In this document: one piece after another, positions 7,246-16,178 of the stretch
Layout: each line of letters starts with the position of its first letter
Position numbering within the stretch: position 1 is the stretch's first letter
NCBI GenBank assembly: GCA_949293985.1
Contig: CASFFN010000002.1
Coordinates: 1 to 64,000 of the forward strand
Length of the DNA stretch: 64,000 nt
Direction of reading: 5' to 3'
DNA from: an uncultured Eubacteriales bacterium
GTDB taxonomy: Bacteria > Bacillota > Clostridia > Oscillospirales > Oscillospiraceae
Notes under the pieces: generated by a model
Database searches by the model: none
What the model saw: the letters and a program-made list of their open reading frames with translations, nothing else
What the model was told of the DNA's origin: nothing
Program-made: the position numbers and the translations under genes

Positions 7246-8475
7246 ATGAAAAATGCTTACAACAAAACCGTTGCCGCCTGTTTTCTTGCCTATATCGTGC
7301 AGGCGGTCATCAACAATTTTGCACCGCTGCTTTTTTTGACTTTCCAGTCTGACTATGGGATCCCCCTGTCCCAAATCACTTTGCTGGTGACCTTTCATTT
7401 CGGAATCCAGCTGGCGGCGGATTTGCTTTCTGTGGGATTTGTGGACAGGATCGGATACCGGGCTTCCATGGTGTTGGCCCACATTCTCTCCGGAGTGGGA
7501 CTGCTGCTTCTGACGGTGCTGCCGGAGCTTTTCGGGTTCGGTGGGATTTTGTTTTCCGTGATGGTGTATGCCGCCGGCGGCGGACTTCTGGAGGTGCTGG
7601 TCAGTCCGGTGGTGGATGCCTGCCCCTCCGACCATAAGGAAAAAGCCATGAGTATGCTCCATTCCTTTTATTGCTGGGGCCATGTGGGGGTGGTGCTGCT
7701 CTCCACGGTGTTTTTCCATATCTGGGGCGTGGAGAACTGGAAAATTCTTGCGCTGGTATGGGCGTTGCTCCCCCTTTTGAATGCGCTGGCCTTTACCCGG
7801 GGCCCCATGGCGTCCCTCATTCAGGATGGGGAGCAGGGGATGAAAGTTGGACAGCTATTTTCCAGGAAGACCTTTTGGCTTCTGCTTCTTATGATGCTCT
7901 GCGCCGGCGCCAGTGAGCAGGCGGTCAGCCAGTGGGCTTCCGCCTTTGCGGAAAAGGGCTTGGGAATTTCCAAAACCGCCGGAGACCTGGCAGGCCCCAT
8001 GGCCTTTGCCGTGCTGATGGGACTGTCCAGAGTGTTTTACGGAAAATATGGGGACAGGATTCTTTTGGAACGGTTTATGGTGCTGAGCTGTGGGCTGTGC
8101 ATCCTGGCATACCTGGGAGTTTCGCTGTTTCCGTCGCCCCAGCTCAGCTTGGCGGCCTGCGCTGTGTGCGGACTTTCTGTGGGTATTATGTGGCCGGGCA
8201 CTTTCAGCAAGGCGGCGGCCATGCTGCCTGCCGGCGGGACGGCCATGTTCGCCCTGCTGGCTCTGGGCGGTGACGCGGGTTGTTCTCTGGGGCCGACCCT
8301 GGCGGGCATGGTGTCCGGCGCTGCCGGGGACAATCTGAAGCTGGGAATCCTGGCAGGAGCGGTTTTCCCGGTGATACTGTTCGCTTGTCTGGTACTTTTC
8401 CGGAAACAGAGCCATAAATCCGGGATGAATGTTTATATGCAGGGAAAAAACAGTACAACTTGCATAAAATTGTAG
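7246..8475 (+). CDS. Major facilitator superfamily transporter
   Basis: A 410-residue integral membrane protein with about 12 hydrophobic segments in two bundles split by a short polar loop near residue 200 (SLIQDGEQGMKVGQLFSRK). The first half carries an MFS motif-A-like loop with GFVDRIGYR near residue 65, and the second half has the equivalent GKYGDR. Substrate cannot be inferred; sugar or drug transport are both possible. I took the ATG at 7246 because AAGG stands 5 nt upstream. The alternative upstream GTG (7213) lacks a site. No terminator is visible before the next promoter. Confidence 0.8.
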   Translation: MKNAYNKTVAACFLAYIVQAVINNFAPLLFLTFQSDYGIPLSQITLLVTFHFGIQLAADLLSVGFVDRIGYRASMVLAHILSGVGLLLLTVLPELFGFGGILFSVMVYAAGGGLLEVLVSPVVDACPSDHKEKAMSMLHSFYCWGHVGVVLLSTVFFHIWGVENWKILALVWALLPLLNALAFTRGPMASLIQDGEQGMKVGQLFSRKTFWLLLLMMLCAGASEQAVSQWASAFAEKGLGISKTAGDLAGPMAFAVLMGLSRVFYGKYGDRILLERFMVLSCGLCILAYLGVSLFPSPQLSLAACAVCGLSVGIMWPGTFSKAAAMLPAGGTAMFALLALGGDAGCSLGPTLAGMVSGAAGDNLKLGILAGAVFPVILFACLVLFRKQSHKSGMNVYMQGKNSTTCIKL

Positions 8476-8509
8476 AATTGGAATGGGGATTATTCAACCA
8501 TTGTTGCCA

Positions 8510-8539
8510 TTGCCTTTTTCATGGGAGATGGATTATAAT
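8510..8539 (+). promoter_or_regulatory. Promoter of the O-antigen-ligase-like gene
   Basis: -35 TTGCCT (8510-8515), an 18-nt spacer and a perfect -10 TATAAT (8534-8539). It lies 81 nt before the chosen start. Confidence 0.6.
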
Positions 8540-8620
8540 AGCGTAATCCATGAAAAGGTTTTTCTGCCTGCTCGTAATGACGGAAGGGCCTTTACAAAAC
8601 CTTTTGGAAAGGAAATGGAA

Positions 8621-9817
8621 ATGATGAAAACAGCAAAAGCATCTTTTATGCCTGCGTGGTCTTTCCTGGTATCTGCCATTCCCATTGTGCTGACAGTTTC
8701 CATTTTTTTGCCTCATTCTGTGACGAAAACGGTGGTTTATCTGATTGCAGGTTTGGTGGTGTGCAGCCGGGAGCTGCGGGAGCGGGTGTTTGACAATCCC
8801 TGGGCCAGCTGGCTGGTGCTGCCGATGCTGATACCCTTTTATATCGCGGCCTTTTATCGCAATTATAACGGTATTGTGGAAATGGCTTTGCTGCTGGCCG
8901 CGGTGATTTGCGCTATGTATTTAAGAACCGTCATGACCCGGGAACTGTTTGGGCGGCTTTTGCATATTGCCTGCCTGTGCAGCATTGTCTGCGCCGGGGT
9001 GGCGGTGGCGCAGAAGGTTATGATGTGGTCGTCCAATCCCCTTTTCCGCCCGGAGTCCGTGTTTTTCAATGCCAATTATTACGGCACAATGGCGGTCTTT
9101 ATGGTTCTGGTTGGCATTTACCAGATTTTGAACCATGTCCGTTTCCGCTGGGTGTATTTGCTGACGGTGTTTGCCAACCTGCTGGGGCTGTACCTGTGTG
9201 CCAGTATGTCCTCTTTGGCCACCATGGTAATCTCCGTAATGGCTATGCTGCTGATGTACCGGCGGAAGAAGCTGGTCATAATCGGCGCTTTGCTGGTGCT
9301 GGCAGGCGGCGTTCTGGTGATGCTGGCGCCGGAGCTGTACCCCCGGTTGGGTGATGTGGAGGACACCTTTGGAAGCCGTGTGACCATTTGGAGCACAGCT
9401 CTGAAAGGAATTATGGAAACTCCCCTGTTTGGCCGCGGTCCGAAAGCCTATCCTTTGGCCTATGCCCAGTTTGGCGGCTATGATACATATCACTGCCACA
9501 ATCTGCTGCTGGACGCTCTGCTGAACTTCGGTATTGTAGGCACCGGACTTACGGGTGTATTTGTGATTTGCCAGGCTCGCCAGCTGTACCTGCGGTATAA
9601 GAATTATATCTGCCGGGAACAGACCATTTTGATTGCCGCGGTTTCCCTTGCGGTACTGGTTCACGGCATCACGGATGTGACCGTGTCCTGGATTCAGACA
9701 GGAATGTTCTATCTGCTCCTGTTTTCCTCTTCCGGGATCCGGCCTGCTTGGCGGACAATCCCCAGACGGCTGACGGTGCCCGGGATGCTGTCCATGCCCG
9801 CGCCGTTTTTGCGTTGA
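8621..9817 (+). CDS. O-antigen ligase/polymerase-like membrane protein
   Basis: A 398-residue polytopic membrane protein with roughly ten hydrophobic segments and one long loop near residues 245-315. That loop holds GRGPKAYPLAYAQFGGYD and HCHNLLLDALLNFGIVG, the signature of the Wzy_C/WaaL O-antigen ligase family, whose conserved histidine takes part in glycan transfer. In a Gram-positive it would polymerise or ligate a surface polysaccharide or teichoic-like glycan, but no glycosyltransferases are nearby, so the substrate is unknown. The start at 8621 follows GGAAAGG (8606-8612) by 8 nt. A strong terminator follows, so it is transcribed alone. Confidence 0.72.
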   Translation: MMKTAKASFMPAWSFLVSAIPIVLTVSIFLPHSVTKTVVYLIAGLVVCSRELRERVFDNPWASWLVLPMLIPFYIAAFYRNYNGIVEMALLLAAVICAMYLRTVMTRELFGRLLHIACLCSIVCAGVAVAQKVMMWSSNPLFRPESVFFNANYYGTMAVFMVLVGIYQILNHVRFRWVYLLTVFANLLGLYLCASMSSLATMVISVMAMLLMYRRKKLVIIGALLVLAGGVLVMLAPELYPRLGDVEDTFGSRVTIWSTALKGIMETPLFGRGPKAYPLAYAQFGGYDTYHCHNLLLDALLNFGIVGTGLTGVFVICQARQLYLRYKNYICREQTILIAAVSLAVLVHGITDVTVSWIQTGMFYLLLFSSSGIRPAWRTIPRRLTVPGMLSMPAPFLR

Positions 9818-9827
9818 TTGGAATAAT

Positions 9828-9874
9828 AGCTCCCCATGGCATGGGAATCCCCTCATGCCATGGGGAGCTTTTTC
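9828..9874 (+). terminator. Intrinsic terminator
   Basis: A 16-bp perfect stem pairs AGCTCCCCATGGCATG (9828-9843) with CATGCCATGGGGAGCT (9854-9869), followed by a run of five T. The 116 nt from here to 9990 show nothing I can assign. Confidence 0.9.
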
Positions 9875-9990
9875 TAAATGTGAAAGGGCAGCGTGTATAA
9901 CGGCGGTATCATAGGCGGCGTAGTTGTCTGTTTCCTTGCCGCCGTCATAGGGTTCCGCGGCGGCGGTGAATCCGCCCCCAAAATAAAAAA

Positions 9991-10758
9991 TCAGTGCTGC
10001 CCGCAGCTGCCATGGCCGCAGGTGTGGCCTTCGTGGCTGCCGCAGTGGTGTTCCCCTTCACCGTGGTGATGGCTGCACTGCACATCCGGATTGTAGGAAA
10101 GCCGGTTTTCCAGCAGAGAGGCAACCGCCTCATCGGCGTTCCCGGAGACGCCGCCGTAAAGCCGGATACCGGCCTCCTCCAGCGCCATCCGGGCACCGCC
10201 GCCGATGCCGCCGCAAATCAGCGCATCGGCCTTCAGACCCGACAGTACCCCGGCCAGGGCGCCATGCCCCTGTCCGTTGGTGTCTACCACCTGGGCGCTG
10301 ACGACATGACCGTCCTGCACATCGTAGACCTTAAACTGGGCGGTGTGACCGAAATGCTGATAAATTTCTCCGTTTTCATAAGTGACCGCAATTCTCATGG
10401 TATTTTCTCCTTTTTCCGTTTGGTAATTGACTGTGTATCTCGGGCAGCGGCCCCGGGGACAGTCCCCGCCGGCGCAAAGCCGGTAGTCGCCTCCCTGAAT
10501 CTTGATGGGCAGCCCCATAACCAGGGCCTTTGCCAGGCGCTTTCGGGCCTGGGCGTAAATGCTCTGGACCGTAGCCCGGCTCACCCCCAGGAGCTGTCCG
10601 CATTCTTCCTGGCTCAGATCCTCCAGGTCCATGAGCCGGAGGGTCTCCACCTGTTCAAAGGTGAGCACCACAGGGGCGGCGTCTGCCGGGGTATCGGGAT
10701 AGAAGGCCAGCGCCTCCGGCAGCTGACATACCCGCCGGGATTTGACCGGTCTGGCCAT
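9991..10758 (-). CDS. Fusion of DUF134 DNA-binding domain and NifX/NafY-type cofactor-binding domain
   Basis: A 255-residue two-domain protein. Residues 1-100 are a UPF0251/DUF134 domain: MARPVKSRRVCQLPEALAFYP, then a sigma-factor-like helix-turn-helix (LSQEECGQLLGVSRATVQSIY) and a CAGGDCPRGRCPRY cysteine cluster. Residues 119-235 are a dinitrogenase iron-molybdenum cofactor-binding domain (MRIAVTYENGEIYQHFGHTA, ending LICGGIGGGARMALEEAGI). The tail is rich in His and Cys. The family binds Fe-S or Mo clusters. The fusion suggests a regulator or carrier sensing a metal cluster. No nitrogenase genes are nearby. The start follows AAGGGGG by 8 nt. An internal ATG at the second domain could also be used. 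Confidence 0.82.
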   Translation of the reverse strand: MARPVKSRRVCQLPEALAFYPDTPADAAPVVLTFEQVETLRLMDLEDLSQEECGQLLGVSRATVQSIYAQARKRLAKALVMGLPIKIQGGDYRLCAGGDCPRGRCPRYTVNYQTEKGENTMRIAVTYENGEIYQHFGHTAQFKVYDVQDGHVVSAQVVDTNGQGHGALAGVLSGLKADALICGGIGGGARMALEEAGIRLYGGVSGNADEAVASLLENRLSYNPDVQCSHHHGEGEHHCGSHEGHTCGHGSCGQH

Positions 10759-10791
10759 GGCATTGCCCCCTTTCTATTCTGGTATGATTCC

Positions 10792-10820
10792 ATTGTAGCG
10801 CTGTTTCTGGCATATGTCAA
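10792..10820 (-). promoter_or_regulatory. Promoter of the DUF134-NifX gene
   Basis: On the minus strand, -35 TTGACA (10820-10815), a 17-nt spacer and -10 TACAAT (10797-10792), a strong sigma-A promoter. It sits just downstream of the rnpB terminator, so the gene is transcribed independently. Confidence 0.8.
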
Positions 10821-10830
10821 TAACTTCCGT

Positions 10831-10860
10831 AAAAAAGAATCCCCCGGAAAATCCGGGGGA
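10831..10860 (-). terminator. rnpB terminator
   Basis: On the minus strand CCCCCGGA (10859-10852) pairs with TCCGGGGG (10848-10841) across a short loop, and a run of T follows (10836-10831). It directly follows the RNase P RNA 3' end. Confidence 0.85.
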
Positions 10861-11205
10861 GGATCAGGTCTGTAAGCCGGGTTCTGTTTTGACAGCCATC
10901 TATCTAGTCCCGGGATTGCTCCCGGGATCCAGCCACCTCTTGGGGACGGCCGGGCAAGCCATCTGTCCCACACACGGTGTTGCTTCGGATAGAGTTTACA
11001 TCTTAAAACCCATGTCTCCATGGGCAGGGTGCGCTCTTACCGCACCTTTTCACCCTTACCCTCCGGGGAGGGCGGTATATCTCTGTTGCACTTGTCCTGG
11101 GGTCACCCCCGGCGGGCGTTACCCGTTATCCTTGCCCTGTGAAGCCCGGACTTTCCTCACCCGGATCCTTTCGGATTCCGGCCGCGGCTGTCCAACCTGG
11201 TCCGG
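10861..11205 (-). ncRNA. rnpB: RNase P RNA
   Basis: The catalytic RNA of RNase P, which matures tRNA 5' ends. On the minus strand the conserved core GAGGAAAGTCCGGGC occurs near 11163-11149, followed by TTCACAGGGCAAGGATAACG. The universally conserved ACAGAGATATACCGCC lies near 11085-11070, and the 3' strand AGAACCCGGCTTACAGACC lies near 10883-10865. Length is about 345 nt, consistent with a bacterial type A RNA. The 5' end is inferred from the promoter 6-7 nt upstream and is approximate. A terminator follows at once. Confidence 0.93.
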
Positions 11206-11210
11206 AGGCT

Positions 11211-11239
11211 ATTTTACCTTATCCCCGGCGGATTGTCAA
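11211..11239 (-). promoter_or_regulatory. rnpB promoter
   Basis: On the minus strand, -35 TTGACA (11239-11234), a 17-nt spacer and -10 TAAAAT (11216-11211), as expected for a strong stable-RNA promoter. It is divergent from and adjacent to the murD promoter. Confidence 0.85.
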
Positions 11240-11244
11240 ATGTC

Positions 11245-11273
11245 TTGCAAAATCTTTTCTCAGGGGATATACT
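11245..11273 (+). promoter_or_regulatory. murD promoter
   Basis: -35 TTGCAA (11245-11250), a 17-nt spacer and -10 TATACT (11268-11273). It is back-to-back with the rnpB promoter, with only 5 nt between the two -35 boxes. Confidence 0.75.
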
Positions 11274-11316
11274 ATAGACATAGAGAAACGGAATCTTCTG
11301 ATAACGAGGGATCACT

Positions 11317-12684
11317 ATGGCAGATACATTTACACAGTATTTTGAAGGGCTGAAGGATAAGAAAATCCTGGTGCTGGGTCTGGGGGTGAGCAACCGGCCT
11401 TTGGTGCGGCTGCTGCTGAATGCCGGGTGCCGGGTCACCGGCTGTGACCGCACCCCCCGGGAGAAACTGGAGCCGGAGGTGCTGGAGCTGGAAAGGCTGG
11501 GCTGCCGCCTGCATTTGGGGGAGACCTACCTGGAGGGGCTTTCCGCCGATGTGGTGTTCCGTACCCCGGGTATGCACCCGGGCAATCCTGCCCTGGAAGC
11601 CCTGAGAGCCTCCGGAGCGAAAGTTACCTCGGAGATGGAAGTGTTCTTCCAGCTTTGCCCCTGTAAAATCATCGGCGTTACCGGCTCCGACGGAAAAACC
11701 ACCACCACGACCCTGATTTCCGAAATGCTGAAGGCCCAGGGCTGCCGGGTGTGGCTGGGAGGCAACATCGGCACGCCCCTCCTTTCGGAAATTCCCCGCA
11801 TGAGCCGGGAGGATATGGCGGTGGTGGAGCTGAGCTCCTTCCAGCTGATGGATATGGACAGAAGCCCCCAGGTGGCGGTGGTCACCAACCTGGCTCCCAA
11901 CCATCTGGATGTCCATAAGGATATGCAGGAGTATGTGGAGGCCAAGAAGAATATCTTCCGCTACCAGGACGAAACCGGCGTGCTGATTACCAACGGGGAT
12001 AACGCCATTACGGCTCCTTTCCGGGGCAAGGGCAAGACCCGGTTCTTTACCCGCCAGGGACACACGGACAATGGCGTGACCTTGGAAGAGGGCTGGATCT
12101 GCCGGGACGGGGAGAAGGTGCTGGATACCCGGGACATTCTCCTGCCGGGGGTACACAATATTGAAAACTATATGGCGGCCATCCTGGCGGTGGAGGGGCT
12201 GGTGTCCGACGAAAATATCCGCCAGGTGGCAAAGACCTTTACCGGCGTGGAGCACCGCATTGAGCTGGTGACGGTGAAAAATGGGGTAACATACTATAAC
12301 GACTCCATTGCCTCCTCTCCCAGCCGCACCATTGCGGGGCTGGAAAGCTTTTCCCAGAAGGTGCTGCTGATTGCCGGGGGCTACGACAAGCATATCCCCT
12401 ACGATGCGCTGGGGCCGGTCATCTGCGCCCATGTAAAGAAGCTGTACCTCAACGGCGCCACGGCGGAGAAAATCCGTCAGGCGGTGATTCAATGCCCTCA
12501 GTATGGGGAAGGTTCTCCCGAAATTGCCATGTGCGGTGATTTGTACCGGGCGGTGGACGCGGCCTCCCGGGAGGCGCAGCCCGGGGATGTGGTGCTGCTG
12601 AGTCCCGCCAGCGCCGGATTTGACCAGTTCAAGAACTTTATGGAGCGGGGCAATGTATTCAAAAAGCTTGTAAAGGAGCTGTGA
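11317..12684 (+). CDS. murD: UDP-N-acetylmuramoyl-L-alanine--D-glutamate ligase (MurD)
   Basis: Cytoplasmic ligase that adds D-glutamate to UDP-MurNAc-L-Ala in peptidoglycan precursor synthesis, using ATP. The 455-residue length is normal. The N-terminal Rossmann segment KKILVLGLGVSNRPLVRLLL binds the nucleotide substrate. The ATP loop GVTGSDGKTTTTT (near residues 119-131), the ELSSFQL segment and NHLDVHKDMQEYVEAKKNIF are family signatures. The C-terminal domain has GVEHRIELV and DSIASSP. The start is preceded by GAGGG at 6 nt. It sits with isoprenoid genes rather than in a mur/fts cluster, which is unusual. Confidence 0.95.
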   Translation: MADTFTQYFEGLKDKKILVLGLGVSNRPLVRLLLNAGCRVTGCDRTPREKLEPEVLELERLGCRLHLGETYLEGLSADVVFRTPGMHPGNPALEALRASGAKVTSEMEVFFQLCPCKIIGVTGSDGKTTTTTLISEMLKAQGCRVWLGGNIGTPLLSEIPRMSREDMAVVELSSFQLMDMDRSPQVAVVTNLAPNHLDVHKDMQEYVEAKKNIFRYQDETGVLITNGDNAITAPFRGKGKTRFFTRQGHTDNGVTLEEGWICRDGEKVLDTRDILLPGVHNIENYMAAILAVEGLVSDENIRQVAKTFTGVEHRIELVTVKNGVTYYNDSIASSPSRTIAGLESFSQKVLLIAGGYDKHIPYDALGPVICAHVKKLYLNGATAEKIRQAVIQCPQYGEGSPEIAMCGDLYRAVDAASREAQPGDVVLLSPASAGFDQFKNFMERGNVFKKLVKEL

Positions 12685-12686
12685 CC

Positions 12687-13409
12687 ATGGATTTGCGGAA
12701 GACGGCAGCAAAAATGCGTGAAATCATTCCGGTAAAATACTGCGGCGCGGTGATTGTGGCGGCCGGTTCTGCCACCCGGATGGGTGGCATTGACAAGGTG
12801 ATGGCCCCCCTGGGGGGAGAGCCTATGGTGGCAAAGACCATCCGGGCCTTTCAGAAAAGCCCGGTCATTTCGGAAATCGTGGTGGTGACCCGGCAGGATT
12901 TGATTCCCCGGATGGAGGAACTGTGCCGGGAATTTCCGAAAGTCATTCAGGTCGTGTCGGGGGGTGCTGACCGGGCAGCCTCCGTGGAGGCAGGCATCGG
13001 CGCTCTTTCCAAAAAAGTGAAGCTCATTGCCATTCAGGACGGAGCCAGACCCCTGGTGTCCCAGGCTCTGATTGACAGAACCGTCCGGGCTGCCCATAGC
13101 TATGGGGCGGCGGCGCCGGGGATTCCGGTGAAGGATACCATCAAGTCGGAGAACAAGGGCTTTGTGGCGGAAACCCTGCCCCGGGCGCGGCTGCGGGCGA
13201 TCCAGACCCCTCAAGTCTTTGACGTGGATCTGATTCGGGGAGCGCTGGAGAAGGCGAGCCGTGAGAAACTGCCCATTACCGACGACAGCTCCGCCGTGGA
13301 GCTTTTGAAAATGTCGGTGAAGATTGTGGAGGGGGAGGAGAGGAACATCAAAATCACCACCCCTCTGGATTTGCGGATTGCCCGGGCATTTATGGAGGAG
13401 GAAGCATGA
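12687..13409 (+). CDS. ispD: 2-C-methyl-D-erythritol 4-phosphate cytidylyltransferase (IspD)
   Basis: Third step of the MEP isoprenoid pathway: joins CTP and MEP to give CDP-ME. The 240-residue protein has the nucleotidyltransferase motif [16 protein letters not shown] near residues 18-33, followed by the K of DKVMAPLGG, then [14 protein letters not shown] and [10 protein letters not shown]. The C-terminal [10 protein letters not shown] is also conserved. ATG 12687 follows AAGGAG by 8 nt; a GTG two codons earlier overlaps the murD stop. It overlaps ispF by ATGA, so the two pathway enzymes are coupled. Confidence 0.95.
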   Translation: MDLRKTAAKMREIIPVKYCGAVIVAAGSATRMGGIDKVMAPLGGEPMVAKTIRAFQKSPVISEIVVVTRQDLIPRMEELCREFPKVIQVVSGGADRAASVEAGIGALSKKVKLIAIQDGARPLVSQALIDRTVRAAHSYGAAAPGIPVKDTIKSENKGFVAETLPRARLRAIQTPQVFDVDLIRGALEKASREKLPITDDSSAVELLKMSVKIVEGEERNIKITTPLDLRIARAFMEEEA

Positions 13410-13879
13410 GAATCGGACACGGATACGATGTGCATAAGCTGGTGGAGGGCCGCCCCTTGATTTTGGGCGGGGTGGAGATTCCCTATGAGCTGGGGCTTTT
13501 GGGCCACTCCGATGCGGATGTGCTGCTCCACAGCGTGATGGACGCCCTCCTGGGGGCCGCCGGGCTGGGGGACATCGGCCGTCATTTTCCCGATACGGAT
13601 CCGGCCTATAAAGGGGCGGATTCCATGGCGCTTCTGAAGACGGTGGCGGAAAAGATTTTTGCCGCAGGCTACCGGGTGGGGAATGTGGATGTGACCATGA
13701 TTGCCCAAAACCCCAAACTGAAAGACCACATTGCAGCCATGGAAAATAACATTGCCGGGGCTTTGGGGGTATCCAAAGACCGTATCAATGTGAAAGCCAC
13801 CACCGAAGAGCGCCTGGGCTTTACCGGGGAGGGACTGGGAATGTCCTGCCATGCAGTATGCGTTTTGGAGGAAATATAG
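13406..13879 (+). CDS. ispF: 2-C-methyl-D-erythritol 2,4-cyclodiphosphate synthase (IspF)
   Basis: Fifth step of the MEP pathway: cyclises CDP-ME 2-phosphate with loss of CMP. The 157 residues match the family length. [18 protein letters not shown] opens the protein and contains the DVH metal-binding motif. It is followed by [29 protein letters not shown], which supplies the third ligand, and by the conserved [14 protein letters not shown] near the C-terminus. It overlaps ispD, and a terminator follows. Confidence 0.96.
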   Translation: MRIGHGYDVHKLVEGRPLILGGVEIPYELGLLGHSDADVLLHSVMDALLGAAGLGDIGRHFPDTDPAYKGADSMALLKTVAEKIFAAGYRVGNVDVTMIAQNPKLKDHIAAMENNIAGALGVSKDRINVKATTEERLGFTGEGLGMSCHAVCVLEEI

Positions 13880-13884
13880 ACGCG

Positions 13885-13932
13885 AATCACCTTCCGGGGC
13901 GGAAATTCCCCCGGAGGGTGATTGATTTTTTC
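13885..13932 (+). terminator. Terminator of the murD-ispD-ispF unit
   Basis: AATCACCTTCCGGGG (13885-13899) pairs with CCCCGGAGGGTGATT (13909-13923), with one G-T wobble, followed by GA and six T. It closes the operon before the cdaA promoter. Confidence 0.85.
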
Positions 13933-13963
13933 CTGAGAAATTAAGAAAAAACTGTGAAACCTA

Positions 13964-13992
13964 TTGCCATCTATCCCTCAATCCGCTATAAT
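13964..13992 (+). promoter_or_regulatory. cdaA promoter
   Basis: -35 TTGCCA (13964-13969), a 17-nt spacer and a perfect -10 TATAAT (13987-13992). The leader to the cdaA start is about 70 nt. This is the only clear promoter upstream of the long run of co-directional genes that ends at 29228. Confidence 0.8.
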
Positions 13993-14068
13993 GGTACGGA
14001 TAATAGGGTAGTTATGCAGAAAGTGTACCCTGTTTTGAAAGACAGAGGAAAGGGGAATAGGAAAGGAC

Positions 14069-14938
14069 ATGGAAGCCATTCAAAATTTGTTCCAACAGGT
14101 GGGCAGAATGCAATGGACAGACTATCTGGACATTATCATTGTGGCCTTTCTGATTTATTGGCTGCTGCCGCTGCTGCGCACCACAGGTACGGGAAGAATT
14201 GCCAAAATCGTGGTTGCCATACTGGTGGTGGCATCTCTGACGGAGGTTTTGAATCTATATACCCTTAGCTTTATTATCAATCAGTTTTTGGCCATTGGCC
14301 TGTTGGCGCTGGTGGTGCTGTTCCAGCCGGAGCTGCGGCGGATGATTGACCACTTGAGCAATGTGAAGCTGAAAAGACTCTTTTCCGGTGAGAAGATTCA
14401 GGAGGAGATGCTTCCCATCATTGCCCAGACCGTCCGGGCCTGCGAGGTGATGAGCCGGGAGAAGGTGGGAGCGCTCATTGTATTTGCCCGGGACAGCCGT
14501 TTGGAGGAGTACTTCAAAACCGGCACCATCATCAACGGGCAGGTTTCGGAGCAGCTGATTCGTAATATCTTCTTCCCGAAGGCGGCGCTGCACGACGGGG
14601 CAATGATTATCCGGGACGGCTGCATTGCCGCCGCCGGCTGCGTGCTGCCCCTTTCCGAAAGCGACCGGCTGAGCGCGGATTTGGGGACCCGGCACCGGGC
14701 CGGTGTGGGCATGAGCGAAAATTCCGATGCGGTGGTGGTGATCGTCTCCGAGGAAACGGGCGCTATCTCCGTGGCCATCGGCGGTATGCTCAAGCGCCAC
14801 CTGGCGCCCCAGACCCTGGAGCGGCTGCTGCGGAATGAATTGTGCCATGACCAGCCGGAACAGGAGCAAGGCCTGGTGGTGACGCTGCGGCAGAAGCTCC
14901 ATAAGCGGGACAAAGGAGGCCATAAGGATGAAAAATAA
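14069..14938 (+). CDS. cdaA: Diadenylate cyclase CdaA
   Basis: Membrane-bound enzyme that makes c-di-AMP from two ATP, controlling potassium uptake and cell-wall homeostasis. The 289-residue protein has three N-terminal transmembrane segments (about residues 18-36, 45-62 and 67-85) and a DAC domain. The catalytic motifs LHDGAMII (near 174-181) and GTRHRAGVG (near 207-215) are intact. It overlaps cdaR, its usual partner. In many Firmicutes glmM comes third in this operon; here it is missing and yicC follows. Confidence 0.95.
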   Translation: MEAIQNLFQQVGRMQWTDYLDIIIVAFLIYWLLPLLRTTGTGRIAKIVVAILVVASLTEVLNLYTLSFIINQFLAIGLLALVVLFQPELRRMIDHLSNVKLKRLFSGEKIQEEMLPIIAQTVRACEVMSREKVGALIVFARDSRLEEYFKTGTIINGQVSEQLIRNIFFPKAALHDGAMIIRDGCIAAAGCVLPLSESDRLSADLGTRHRAGVGMSENSDAVVVIVSEETGAISVAIGGMLKRHLAPQTLERLLRNELCHDQPEQEQGLVVTLRQKLHKRDKGGHKDEK

Positions 14939-16154
14939 GGTACTTACCGCGTTGTTTTCCCTGGTGGTTGCCTTCGGCCTGTGGCTATATGTGATTACGG
15001 TGGTAAGCCCCGGCTCCGAGGCTACCTTCTACAATATCCCCGTGGTTTTCCAGGGGGAAGGGGAGCTGACCAACCGGGGGCTCATGATTGCCTCTGAGGA
15101 TACCCCCACCGTGACCCTGAAAATCGCCGGCAACCGATCGGATTTGAACAATCTGAACTCCTCCAATATTACGGTGATTGCGGATGTGTCCAAAGTCTGG
15201 GAGGCGGGAACGACCACTTTGGATTATACCGTCTCCTATCCCGGCAACATCCGGGAGGACTCCATGACCATTATCAGCAAAAACCCCGGCAAAATTGAAG
15301 TAAAGGTAGAGGAGCGTATCAACAAGACCGTCAATGTGGAGGTTGACTACATTGGCTCCGTGCCGGAAGGTTTTATCTGCGACAAAGAGAATATTGAAAT
15401 GGATATCCCCACCATCCGGGTCACCGGACCCAAGCCGGTGGTGGATCAGATCGAGAGCGCCAGAATCCAGGTGGATTTGACCGGAAAGACCCAGACCATT
15501 TCCGACCGGTTCACCTACACCCTGTGCGACAAGGACGGCAACCCGGTGGACGCCCAGCTGATTGAGACGAACGCCGATGCGGTAAGCATCGTGCTGACGA
15601 TCCAGAGAGTGAAGCAGATCGCGCTGGCTGTAGAAGTGAAAGACGGCGGCGGCGCTACGGCCCAGACCAGTACGATTATATTGGATCCGGCTACCATTAC
15701 GGTATCCGGCAGTGAGAGCCTGCTGGATAACCTGGAAAGCCCGCGGGTGATTGGTACCGTCGAATTGGGCAAGATTCAGGCGGATACGGAGCTGACCTTC
15801 CCCCTGGAGCTTCCGGAGGGGATTACCAATGAGACCGGCATTACGGAAGTAAAGGTGCAGGTGAAATTCCCGGAGCTGGGAACCAAAACCCTGCAAGTGA
15901 GCCGGTTCCAGGCCAGGGGCGTCCCGGATGGCATGAATGTGGAATTCATCACCCAGAACCTGGAAATTACGGTTCGCGGCCCCAAAGGCCTGGTGGAGGC
16001 CCTGACCGCCAATGATGTGACCGTGACGGTGGACTTCTCCGATGCCGAACCGGGCACCGTCAAGCTGAAGGCGGAAGTGACCTTTGACGCAGGATATGAG
16101 GATGTGGGCGTGCTGGGCAACCCGATGGTTACGGCTACCCTGAGGGACGGATAG
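14928..16154 (+). CDS. cdaR: CdaA regulatory protein CdaR, YbbR-domain protein
   Basis: Extracytoplasmic regulator of the diadenylate cyclase. The 408-residue protein has one N-terminal membrane anchor (VLTALFSLVVAFGLWLYVITV, about residues 5-25). Beyond it lie about four YbbR repeats of 80-90 residues, recognisable by recurring patterns such as RVTGPKPVVDQIESARIQVDL (from about residue 164) and ITVSGSESLLDNLESPRV. Its first 11 bases lie within the end of cdaA, so translation is coupled. Confidence 0.92.
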   Translation: MKNKVLTALFSLVVAFGLWLYVITVVSPGSEATFYNIPVVFQGEGELTNRGLMIASEDTPTVTLKIAGNRSDLNNLNSSNITVIADVSKVWEAGTTTLDYTVSYPGNIREDSMTIISKNPGKIEVKVEERINKTVNVEVDYIGSVPEGFICDKENIEMDIPTIRVTGPKPVVDQIESARIQVDLTGKTQTISDRFTYTLCDKDGNPVDAQLIETNADAVSIVLTIQRVKQIALAVEVKDGGGATAQTSTIILDPATITVSGSESLLDNLESPRVIGTVELGKIQADTELTFPLELPEGITNETGITEVKVQVKFPELGTKTLQVSRFQARGVPDGMNVEFITQNLEITVRGPKGLVEALTANDVTVTVDFSDAEPGTVKLKAEVTFDAGYEDVGVLGNPMVTATLRDG

Positions 16155-16178
16155 AATCTGGAAAAGGGGATAATTGCA

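Noticed and set aside
5819-7719. Long minus-strand and plus-strand reading frames through the CRISPR array with repeated peptide blocks
   Set aside because: They are translations of the 33-nt repeats in various frames. The period follows the repeats and spacers, there are no ribosome binding sites, and the DNA is a clear CRISPR array.
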